A stretch of DNA of 64,000 nucleotides, from assembly GCA_002946415.1 (NCBI GenBank), contig NJPS01000026.1, positions 62,001 through 126,000 on the forward strand, in the 5' to 3' direction. Positions 54,163-64,000 of this stretch are shown one piece after another. The notes below the pieces were generated by a model. The model had not been told where the DNA came from and searched no databases. It was given only the letters and a program-made list of their open reading frames with translations. Each line of letters starts with the position of its first letter. Positions within the stretch are counted from its first letter, which is position 1. The DNA is from Rutstroemia sp. NJR-2017a BVV2. Its lineage: Eukaryota > Ascomycota > Leotiomycetes > Helotiales > Rutstroemiaceae. The translations under genes were made by a program, and so were the position numbers.

Positions 54163-55457
54163 AGAGGACAATGTTAGGAAGTGGCTTTGGTCGGATGGTT
54201 GACATAAGTCATTGATATGTTTGCAGAGGTCACTGGTGTCAAACTATTGGAAGAAACAATTGGAGACTATCTACAGCGCAGGCTTTTATTAGAGAGCCTT
54301 GATTTGGGGGCTGCGGCTGTTGATTTAATATCGATTATATACTGTGAGCTCACGGGTTGTCTGAGAATGTGTAATGTTGTGTTTCAGAGCAAATTTGCTT
54401 TCTTTGTGTTATGTGAGTGACATTGTGTAGAGTAATACAGACTGTCACGGGTTGGAAAACTACACCAAAGTACCAGATGTTTTAGACCTAGTGGATTGTA
54501 ACCCAGCGAGGGAAAAAGAGGCTAATTTGTATGCCGACTTGCAATGAGACAGCACCACACCAATACAACATGGAATGGTCTACAACTTTAGAAAATCCTG
54601 TCGGGGGTACAGATACTCTCTCTGGCACCTTCATTTTCAAGATCATGTGTAGGCCATGGCGGAATAGGAATAGGAGCTAGTAATGGGGATTGGCTAGGGG
54701 TGAATGAAGGGGTTGGGACTTCTTGACATAGACGAGAAGAAGAGGGGCGGAGTGAAAGGTGAACGGCAATGAAATATTAATCACAATGGGAACGAAATTG
54801 GATAAGGGAAAATCTCACGAGATTTTATCTCTTATACTTCGTGTTAATAAGGACCGTGGAGAAAACACGTGCAGACATCAAACATCACATCACGCCCGAC
54901 GTCACGTTTGCGGGCCTCCGCCTTACCCCGCAAGTACCGAGGCCGATCGTTCATCCTTAAGTGGTTCCATCTCCGCATCAACCAGCACAGAAGTGGACGG
55001 CGAGTGGACATGTATTTATTCCCTCTTCTCGGATCGCCAATACGAATAAGAATAACCCTGTCAAATAAGCTCTTCCCCGTCTTCGTTTGCGGGGAAACGC
55101 AACGTCATTCGTCTGATATTTTGTCCTTTCCCGACTTGTACACGATGGCTTCCGCGTATAGAATACGCGGTTCAAGCTAACCTTGATTTGTATAGTTCGT
55201 GCAGGTAGCTGACTGGGTTAGCTGAGTAGATGTATGCTGGACTGAGTATGGCGGGCTGATTAATGACGAGTGATTACATATGTAGACGCGGGGAGGTAGG
55301 ACGGGGACAGTGGACGGTACCTGATCTAGGCAACTGGTCCGATCTACCCATTTGTTGCATATATAAATGTACTCGAATCCCTCCCGTTTTCTTGTACCTT
55401 TCTCTTTCGTCCTCCCCGCCCTCTTTTGTATAATTTCTTCTTCCAACTCCCCAGAAA
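54163..55457. other. Intergenic, upstream of the beta-glucosidase
   Basis: No gene seen. Several GCGGGG/CCCCGC words (SYGGRG, the CreA consensus) occur between about 54920 and 55415, which would fit carbon repression. A TATA element lies at 55362. Confidence 0.5.
55362..55368 (+). promoter_or_regulatory. TATA box of the beta-glucosidase gene
   Basis: TATAAAT is 96 bp upstream of the ATG at 55458, followed by a CT-rich leader. Confidence 0.55.
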
Positions 55458-58369
55458 ATGCATCCCCCGAAAATCAGCGTTGCTTTAATAGCAACTGTGC
55501 TACATATACGTCTGTCTACCGCACAATCAAGTTCCAGCAGCACAGGCAACGCAACTGTCATCACATCAGAGAGTTACTTTTACGGTCAATCGCCGCCTGT
55601 GTATCCATCGCCAAACGGAACCGGGTTAGGAGATTGGAACGCTGCGTATGCGAAAGCAGAGGCTTTCGTTTCGCAGCTGACTCTGAGTGAGAAGGTATGC
55701 AAAATTAAGCAAGCAGTTAAAACTCGAGTTGGGCTAAATACCACTTAATGGATTTCAGTCGGCTTGGTCCGAAGTACGTTATACTAATGGAACTGATCTA
55801 GGTAAATCTAGCGACAGGCTGGGTCGACCCCTCAACCGGCTGTTCGGGGAGCATCTTACCTATTCCACGTCTTGGATTTCCGGGGTTCTGTTTACAAGAT
55901 GCGACGAGTGGTGTTAGAGCGGTAGATTATGTGAATGCTTATCCGTCGCCGTTGCATATTGGTGCTTCGTATGTATTCCTTACTTCCAGTGATATAGAGG
56001 GAAATTAACTAAATTGGGTTGTGTAGCTGGAATCGAGAATTGACGACCGCATTGGCGAAAAATATTGCTACGGAGTTTAGGCTGAAGGGAGCGTGAGTGT
56101 TTTTGGAGGAGTTCAAACGGATATTAGAAAGAACTAACTTGGTACGTAGCAATGTACTCAATGGTCCTGTGGTTGGGCCCCTAGGACGCGTTACGACAGG
56201 AGGAAGAAACTGGGAGGGTTTCGCGGATGACCCATATTTGAGTGGTCAACTTGCTGCAAAATATGTAAAAGCAGGGCAAGATGTGGGAGTCATCATGAAC
56301 ACAAAGCATTATATTGCCAACGAGGTACTTGCCTCTCCAAAGAATAGCCAGAAAATTCCCATTGGAGCTAACACAACCGCAGCAAGAATACTACCGCAAT
56401 CCTGGAACTGACGGAGCAGGCAACGCGGTGGCGTCTGTTTCTTCGAACCTTGACGACAAAACTCTACATGAACTATATTTATGGCCATTCGCCGATGCAG
56501 TCAGAGCAGGAACTGGTGCCATCATGTGTAGCTATAACAAAGTTAACAATTCGCACGCGTGTCAGAACAGTAAGACTCTGAATGGTATTCTCAAAGGCGA
56601 ACTTGGATTCCAGGGTTTCGGTATGTCTATGTTTTCTACTTCAAAATCGTCTCATCACCCTTACCCCATTGGAATCCAGTATAAACTAACAACCATACCA
56701 GTCTGCTCCGACTGGGGCGCCGTGCACTCAGGCGTCGCCTCCGCCCTCTCCGGCCTAGACATGGAAATGCCGTCCGGAATCTACTTCGGCTCATATCTCT
56801 ACGCTGCCGTAACCAACGGCAGCGTGCCTCTCTCCCGCCTCGACGACATGGCCATGCGCATAATCGCCACATGGTACCAAATGGGCCAAGACGCCAACTT
56901 CACCACCCGCGGCGTCGGCATCCCCATCAACCCCGACCTCCCCCACACCCCCGTAAACGGCAAAGCCCCCGGTTCCAAAGCCAACATCCTACAGGGCGCA
57001 ATCGAAGGGCATGTTCTCGTGAAAAACACAAACAACGCACTACCACTGAAAGAGCCTGCGCTGTTGTCGATTTACGGCTACGATGCACCAGCGCAGACGG
57101 CGTATAATGTGCCAAATGGGACGTTGAATGATCTGGCGAGTTATTTTACCAATCCAGCGGGTATTCAGGGGGCGTATGCGATTCTAGAGTATTTCTTGGG
57201 GTTCGGGGGCTTGAATCTCACGGCTTGGATACCGACTTTGATTCCAGGGTTGTTGGGCACGCCGGCGGTGGTGGGGGATAGCGATTTGACGCAGATTGCG
57301 ACGGGTGGGACTTTGATATCGTGAGTTATCCTATCAGATTACCCAAAACAGATAGCAAAGTACAAAAGCTAACATAAAATCTCCCAGCGGCGGCGGAAGC
57401 GGATCCTCCTCACCCCCCTACATCTCCTCCCCCTTTGAAGCGCTCTCCCAACGCGCGTACGAAGATTCCACCAGTCTATACTGGGACTTCACCTCGCCGA
57501 CCCCCCAAGTCGATCCCACCAGCTCCGCCTGCCTCGTCTTCATCAACGCCTTCGCCACCGAAACGCTCGACCGCTCCGGCACCCACGATGCCTACTCCGA
57601 CAACCTCATCCTGTCCGTCGCCTCCCGCTGCGCCAACACCATCGTCATCCTCCACAACGCCGGCATCCGCCTCGTCGACACCTTCGCCGACCACCCCAAC
57701 ATCTCCGCCATCGTGTACGCGCATCTCCCCGGACAGGACTCCGGGCGCGCGCTCGTGAAACTTCTGTACGGGGAGGAGAACTTTAGCGGGAAGTTACCGT
57801 ATACGGTTGCGCGGAACGAATCGGATTATGGGAGCTTGTACACACATGCTGTGCCTGAGGGGGAATTTGCGCGGTTCCCGCAGAGCGATTTCACGGAGGG
57901 TTTGGAAATCGGATATCGTGCATTTGAAGCAAAAAACATAACCCCGCGCTACGAATTCGGTTTCGGGCTTTCTTACACGCAGTTCCAGTTCTCGGGACTG
58001 CAGATTAGGAAAGTGTCGAATGAAACATTACCCGCGTACCCAACCGGCGAAATCATACCCGGCGGACGAGCGGACCTCTGGGATAATGTGGCGATAGTAA
58101 CAGCGCAGGTAGCGAATGTAGGGGGTATAAATGGAGCGGAAGTCGCGCAGCTGTATGTAACGCTCGGGGGGTACAGGCAGTTGCGCGGGTTTGAGAAGGT
58201 GCTGGTGGGGAGGAATGGCAGCGCGGAAGTGAGTTTTCCGTTGACGAGGAGGGATCTGAGTTCTTGGGATGTGGAGGCGCAGGAATGGGTGTTGGGGGAG
58301 GGGAATTATGAGGTGGCGGTTGGGTCGAGTAGTAGGGATTTGCCGTTGGTGGGGACACTGAGTTTGTGA
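55458..58369 (+). CDS. Beta-glucosidase, glycoside hydrolase family 3
   Basis: Hydrolyses terminal beta-glucosyl residues, for example from cellobiose, outside the cell. Seven exons are read: 55458-55694, 55802-55968, 56027-56092, 56150-56324, 56383-56620, 56702-57320 and 57388-58369, giving 827 aa. A signal peptide (~1-22, [18 protein letters not shown]) is present. The GH3 barrel shows [53 protein letters not shown] and the nucleophile D298 in [12 protein letters not shown]. The second domain has [20 protein letters not shown] and [10 protein letters not shown]-terminal fibronectin-III-like domain has [12 protein letters not shown] and [10 protein letters not shown]. Intron 1 (107 bp) is longer than the rest. 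The enzyme resembles extracellular cellulolytic beta-glucosidases in length. Confidence 0.94.
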
Positions 58370-58824
58370 GTGAGTGTGGGATGGAGGAGAGGTGGAGGTG
58401 GTAATTGATAATCCTAATCAGGTACGCAGCTAGCAGTAACAGACAATCATAACTTAAAGAGATTTGGCAAAATCTAGCAAGCGGTTCGTACCCTCAATGG
58501 CACATACACCTTAGCTCGTAGAAAGTTCCTCAGTAGATGCACATGCTCTACTCGCAGCTTTCACGTCGTACTTGCTCCCGTTCCCGGGGATCTCTGTAAA
58601 ATATGCTATTCGTTACTCGTGCTGTAATCATGGTCTATATGGTATATACAACAAACGAAACCAAACCCCCCAAAACGCTTTCTTGCATCTCATCAAAGCT
58701 CCACCAACCAAAATGATGACAGTCATGTACTTCGTCTGCATCCAGTGCATCGCTACATAATCGTATACTCATTTACGGTGCCCAAGAAATGAATGGCAAG
58801 CTAAAACTTCAACAATTCACTCAC
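58370..58824. other. Intergenic between convergent genes
   Basis: 3' flanks of the beta-glucosidase and the histidine kinase. Nothing else seen. Confidence 0.6.
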
Positions 58825-61800
58825 TCACTCTCTCCTCGATCTCTCCTCCCTCCATTCCTCTACAATCCTCCTCATATCCTTCAACGGCACCGGTTTCGAC
58901 ATAAAGAGATTAATCCCCGAATTATACGCTTCCCGCTGGGACTCCTCACTCGCCAAGCCCGTCACCGCAATGATAACCGCAGCCGGCAACGACTCTTCAC
59001 GCTCGTACGCGCGGATATGCCGCGACGCCTGGAACCCATCCATGACCGGCATGCTGACATCCATGAAGATGATGTCTGGTTTTCTGCTTTCCGATTTATA
59101 GCGCTCGTATGCTTGCTGGCCGTTCTCGGCTGTGTAAAAAGGGACTTGCATTCTTCTCATGCAGGTTACGAGGATTTTCATATTCACCGGATTGTCTTCC
59201 ACGAGCAGAATGGCAGGTTGTATTATAGGAGGGGACTCGGTGGTGGGACTTGTGGGGACCGATTCAGGAAATTTGATTGAGCTTGGTGGTCGCCTGTTGG
59301 TGCTTCCAGATGGTCGAGACATTTCGTGCTCTTGAAGCTTCGACGTGGAGCGCGTCCGAATCACAATTGGTTTACCGGATTGCTCGAATATCGAGATAAA
59401 GCACTGTGCTAGCTTTTTTGGCCCGATCCTAGAAGTATGTTAGCAACAGTTCCATCATCCGGCTATAACCATGTGAAAATTTTCAGAACTAATTCGGAAA
59501 GGAACAGGCAACTCACGGATTACCGATGAAATGAATGTTGTACAAGATTTCAGACATAGTTCTGGTCCCAGCTTGTGAAGTTCCAGTAACAACAATGATA
59601 TGTCTTTTTCCTAAATCTTTCTGCGCTAGATTGAACTTTTTCCAGTCATGGACTAACTGGTCAAAGGTCTCGGCTGAGACAAAAAACACATCACCACCTC
59701 CATCATCAAGACCTACCGCTTGTCTTGTATTCATTCCGAACCAATTCCTAGCCATCCTGCAGATAGTAAAGCCCAAGGACGTCGGGTTACCGGGTGTTTC
59801 CACATGCTCGTGATCAGGCACAGGAGCCGAGACATCACCACCCAGCCAAACCATCCTCAATCCATTTGTGTATGCTTTCGCCCGTTGAACGACATCTTTT
59901 GGCTTTAGACGGGATTCTTCGGGGGCTTGCGCATGGGATTTATCAAGTTTCAAAACAACCTTGACGACCGTTCCCATGCCCTGCACACTAGAAATATGGA
60001 TCTTTCCATCAAGGCCGCTTATGATCTGACGTACAATGCTCAACCCCAATCCAGCCCCTGGGGAAAGGCTGTCTTCTTGGGAGAACGGCGTATACACTTG
60101 ACGTTCAAGGAAGTCTGCTGCGATTCCTTTTCCAGTGTCTGTGATGGTCAACGTAACGAAGGATTGGTTGTTGCTACTTTTTCTTGAGGACAATGCCACT
60201 TTCACCAGCCCAGATGATGTATATTTCAGCGCATTCCCGAATACATTCATCAATATACGTTTCCATGCACCTGGCTGAGTCGAGAAATTCCAGTCCGACT
60301 TGTGATCGATATCAAGTAAAACATTCAGCGATGTCGTCGAGATATGAGGATTTGATGACACGGTGGGAGATGTAGGATAATCCAACTCGGACATAAGCGT
60401 AGCAGCCGTTGTTTTTTCGACATACTCGTACCCAGCATAGACACCACCAATGACATCTTCAGTGATCGAGGCGAGATTGACGTCTGTCGTCAAACTAATA
60501 GTTCCATAAACACGGAAGTTTTCGGCAGGAACAGGCTTCCTCATCCGATGTGAGGCACGGATAACCTTTTGCTCAGCCTTTTGTGCCGCGGTGAAGTTGT
60601 TGATTTTCGCATAGTCGAGCACGTTGCTTAATGTGTCGAGTAATGTCGAAGAGCAATGTCCAATAGTGTTTACCAGGCCGCTCTGGTATCTGGACATGAC
60701 GGTATCTTGCAGGATTTCAATGCTGCCAAGAATCCCATGCAAGGGAGAACGAAGCTCATGGCTTATCGATCCAATCAGCGTAGACTTGGTATTATCGGCA
60801 GCAATTATGTCGAGTCGTGATGCCTCTGCCATAATGCTGTTGCCGAAGGCAGCAACATAAGTCAGATCATCTTCCAGTGTAAGCACCCTTGTAGGATTTG
60901 TAGTCCACAACATAATACTCGAAAACCACTGTTCATGCCGTGAATCCCACAAGGGTAACACCATCACGAATCGAGCACCAGGGAAAATCTTGAGAATTGT
61001 TTCGCCTTCGAGCACTCTGGAAGAAGTCCTTCGAGGGGTTTTCGGTCCATCAGCTACCACAGACACTTCACCGTTCACTATGGCATCATTTAATTCATCC
61101 TCACTTGATGAAATCGACCCATCTTCATCAAATGCATATATCTTACCATGAGGATGGCGCTTCAGAAGCTTGTGAACAAAGTCTTGTCGGACTGATAGAT
61201 GATCTGGCAAGGTATGACTGCCTCTTATACTAGATTCAGAAGAAGTTGAGTATGCCATCACCTCGCACACACGCTCTTTTCTGCTTGTGTGCGCGCTCTT
61301 GCTAGTGGTGCTATCGGAAGTTGAGAGCGAAGATCTGGTGTCATCTTCGCTACTGGAAGGCATCACTGCCTTGCCGGTAGAGCTTGCATCGACCATTGAA
61401 GAGTTATGACCGAGAGATCCAAAGCCGCTAGGCTTTGTATGAAAGAAGGCCACACCATCCACATCGGCTGCCTCTCGTATAAGATTGCTAGCTCGGGAAA
61501 GCATCATTTTCAGAGCTTCGGCCGTGTCGGAAACGTTCCTCTCGTCCTCTTTGTGTGCCTTGGTGGCTTTTAAGGCATGGAATGCACCGACTGTGTTTGG
61601 TGTTATCGTTGATGCCGCCGTCAGTACTGGCCGTTTATTCGACTTAGGCGCTGCAGCACTGGCAGTCGTAGACCCTGGGGCTGCAGAGGTCACTGGAGAA
61701 ATGACTTCTGGGCTAAACGATATGGCGTTCTGGAATTCTTTAAGAGAACTTGGGTCAGGTAGATTATGCGACAGACTTTCCGTAGTGCCCTGCGATTTAG

Positions 61801-62855
61801 AGTGGCGGCTTCCCATTCCTCCTCCAATCAGTGAACCATCTTCCGTTGAATCTCCTTCCGTAGAAGTCATACTCGAGTAATGCTCCAAGAGTGGTTCATC
61901 TGTACCGCCAGCGCTGCGTGTGCTATACGTGCGACGCGAACTTCGTATCGATGTTTCGCGATCGGTGCGGGTTCGCAACCACCATGCGCTGAGAGTAGAC
62001 TGGCCTTCGACGAAGAGACCCAGTCCTTTCACCATTCTTTCTCCGCGCTGATGATCCTTCCTCACTGACATATATTCAAAATGTTCCATCACGGTGTCTG
62101 CCATATCTTTCAGAAACTCTATCTCTCCTGGCTTCAACCCATCTCGAGGCTCTTCATCCATCACACAATAGGACCCGATATCAAATCCACGACGAGTTCG
62201 AATTGGGATAGTCGCATAGAAGCGCGCTTTCGGACCGCTGTCGATCTTGACATTCTCTTTTAGTATCGGATCCTCGGCCAGATCATTGACAACAATTGGT
62301 TCAGGTCTCGGTATCTCGTCGTTATCATTCAATTCTTGCCTGGGTGTTGGCCTCCATATCTTCGCCGCGCACAATGATTCTTCTCGCGGTATGGTCTTCA
62401 CCCCCATCCACAGGGAATCTCCCGCTTCATAGACATCATCGGATTGGGAAGACAAGGTTTGCGTTGACTCAGCCAAAGTATATTGGTGCTTACTGTCGAT
62501 CAAGGAGATCATAGCCCTTTTAGCCCTCAACCTTAAAGCGCCTAATTGAGCGAAGGCATTTAAAGCTCTATCCGACGAAGAATAAGCCTTTTGGGGGATC
62601 GTATTGGCGGTTTTCTGGGGTCCGCCCGTGGTCTTGTGTTGTAGAACATGAGGCGCCGCGAAGTCGGGTAGATATCTAAAGGAGCGATGAGATGGTATTA
62701 GCGAGCGATGGGCAGAATGCGAAAGACATCCGAGCAGAGATGCGCATTATTCGATGCCATGAGAGGAGCTACAAACGAACTGACCTATAAACTTCTCGTA
62801 CTCGCTGAAGTTCGGAGGTGGTTCCAGACGCTCTGCCATGAACTTTTGACGACAT
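58825..62855 (-). CDS. Hybrid histidine kinase with GAF domain and receiver domain
   Basis: Two-component sensor feeding a phosphorelay (in fungi usually to Ypd1 and Hog-type pathways). Exons 62855-62785, 62675-59517 and 59428-58825 give 1277 aa; the introns are 109 and 88 bp and the phases agree. A GAF-like domain (~60-230) has RAMISLIDSKHQYTLAEST and FYATIPIRTRRGFDIGSYCV. A long Ser/Thr-rich linker follows. The H-box is SISHELRSPLHGILGSIE with phospho-acceptor H663. The ATPase has the N-box FGNALKYTSSGL, GKGIAADFL and GAGLGLSIV. The receiver domain shows LLVEDNPVNMK, phospho-acceptor D1200 in FMDVSMPVMDG and Lys1255 in FMSKPVPL. All key residues are present. There are no TM segments, so it is a cytosolic sensor; the ligand is unknown. 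Confidence 0.94.
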
Positions 62856-63415
62856 CGAGAGGCAGGTAATGGGGGTAAGCAAGAGGCAATGGAACAGAGA
62901 ATGAAAACATTGATGTATTCTTAGTTATTGCGCGACAAACATATTCACGATACTAGTAAATGCTACAAGATACGACGTAATCCAAGAAAAGGGGATTCGG
63001 AAGACGAAGGGCAAAAATATCTTGCACAAGTCCCCTTGGTGGCAAAGAAAAAAGCAAATATAAAAGCTCAAGGCAGGATTTCCGGATTCTAGAGTCCAGA
63101 TTCCCATCTAACAAGTACATGCCTTTTAGATCGATATTCTAAAAGATTGCCTAAGTGGGGAATCATGTCAGCCTCAGGTGTTAAGCGGGGTAGTTCTGGC
63201 ATGTAAGTGGTACTTTTGCATCTCCGACTTATCTGCGATGATTACGTTATGTAAGCACTTAACTTCAAGGTCGTCGTCGCCTCCACGCGTCGTCCCAGGC
63301 AACACAATCCGGCTGAAGAGAAATAGCTTCGATTTACCACTACCACTTTCAATAGAATCAAAGGACTTGCACTGTAGAGCCATTTCATTTCTGTATACCT
63401 TCACAAAAAGACAAG
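62856..63415. other. Divergent promoter between the histidine kinase and the 2EXR gene
   Basis: 560 bp between facing-away starts. No TATA or strong motif is seen. Confidence 0.55.
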
Positions 63416-64000
63416 ATGGATGCCATTCAATCATCATCCATACTGTCTCCCTCGTCAGATACGCCCTCGGAGACCATCCCTCAAGATAAATCACAAACAT
63501 TCACACTCTTCTCCTCTCTTCCCACCGAACTTCGTCTCCAGATCTGGCGACACACTGTCCCCGGTCCTCGAACCATCTGCATTCGCTACCTGCTCCAACG
63601 TGTCGAGATAGGCGGCTCCAACCTACGTGGCCGATCCAAATTCCCACCAGCCGGCTCTTGGATGAGCACCGAACCAGTACCTATGCTCCTGCATATATGT
63701 CGAGAGTCCCGTCAGATTGGATTATTACACTATAAACTGGCCTTTGGATCCTTGATTCATGAACCAAAGGTGTATTTTGATTTCGATCGAGACTGTTTAC
63801 GGTTTGGCCAGCCAATACCAACGGGATCTCTAGACGTCGAGCGTATGACGGGACCAAGGGACTATAACCTTGATCTATTCCTTGGAGGTGGTTTTAATGG
63901 TGCGGATGATGCCGAGAAGGTGAGGTATTTGAGTATTGACGTTACTGAGGATCTGTTTGATCGAGCGGGTTTCTGTTTCGACGATATGAGAGAATTCAGA
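63416..64000 (+). CDS. 2EXR-domain protein (partial, 3' end beyond right edge)
   Basis: Starts at ATG 63416 (MDAIQSSSILSPSSDTPSE) and is open to the window edge, giving 195 residues. The 2EXR signature is at ~32-50: FSSLPTELRLQIWRHTVPGP, the F..LP.ELR..IW pattern shared by a very large family of fungal proteins of unknown function that may derive from F-box-like folds. The second family element MLLHICRESRQIGL follows at ~95-110 and VYFDFDRDCLRFG near 125. No introns appear in the visible part. Biochemical role unknown. Confidence 0.87.
   Translation, partial: MDAIQSSSILSPSSDTPSETIPQDKSQTFTLFSSLPTELRLQIWRHTVPGPRTICIRYLLQRVEIGGSNLRGRSKFPPAGSWMSTEPVPMLLHICRESRQIGLLHYKLAFGSLIHEPKVYFDFDRDCLRFGQPIPTGSLDVERMTGPRDYNLDLFLGGGFNGADDAEKVRYLSIDVTEDLFDRAGFCFDDMREFR

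Noticed and set aside
51255..58369. Secondary metabolite gene cluster
   Set aside because: No PKS, NRPS, terpene synthase or tailoring enzymes; the genes are carbohydrate-active and secreted proteins.
58789..59280. 163-codon plus-strand ORF
   Set aside because: Antisense to the receiver-domain exon of the histidine kinase.

Overview
This window is nuclear DNA from a filamentous ascomycete (Pezizomycotina). Genes are interrupted by short introns of about 44-140 bp with GT..AG ends and CTAAC/CTGAC-type branch sites. There is a eukaryotic tRNA with internal A and B boxes, a Golgi tethering subunit (COG5), a hybrid histidine kinase and fungal-only families (Clr5, 2EXR, DUF2434, CBM1). The family mix and small introns fit Leotiomycetes (Helotiales/Sclerotiniaceae-like), but that placement is an inference. 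Gene models were built by hand from splice signals and reading phase. Where the sum of the exons divides by three and the family motifs run across the junctions, I trust them most.

Layout. 0-7 kb: a polytopic membrane protein with a DUF3431-like C-terminal domain (minus, cut by the left edge) and an APC-superfamily amino acid permease (plus). 7-11.4 kb: mostly non-coding, with one tRNA-Cys(GCA). 11.5-13.4 kb: a PHO84-type phosphate:H+ symporter with E-box motifs upstream. 13.4-23.3 kb: a gene-poor, accessory-looking stretch with a strongly purine-rich strand, possible repeat and STAND-type remnants, a 79-aa Cys/His-rich three-exon gene, a Clr5-ankyrin protein of about 1263 aa, and a 72-aa charged two-exon gene. 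23.8-32.9 kb: two uncharacterised membrane proteins, a DUF2434 membrane protein, COG5 and a small His-rich protein. 34-38.7 kb: a vacuolar aminopeptidase Y-like M28 peptidase (minus) divergent from an eight-exon amidase that carries one in-frame TAG. 41.4-45.9 kb: a small secreted lysozyme-fold candidate, then repeat-rich DNA with a 243-bp inverted-repeat element flanked by a 9-bp target duplication. 45.9-50.6 kb: a large glycosylated membrane protein and an RRT8/EI24-like membrane protein. 51-58.4 kb: a run of three secreted proteins on the plus strand: acetyl xylan esterase with CBM1, a Cys-containing secreted protein, and a GH3 beta-glucosidase. 58.8-64 kb: a GAF hybrid histidine kinase (minus) and the start of a 2EXR-domain protein (plus, cut by the right edge).

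How the genes fit together. Several genes concern nutrient acquisition and signalling: amino acid and phosphate uptake, plant cell wall hydrolysis, vacuolar proteolysis and a two-component sensor. No biosynthetic gene cluster, CRISPR array, rRNA or intact transposase is visible. The most distinctive items are the nonsense-broken amidase, the hidden small genes around the Clr5-ankyrin gene, the MITE-like element, and the secreted-enzyme run with two GGCTAA motifs in front of the esterase.
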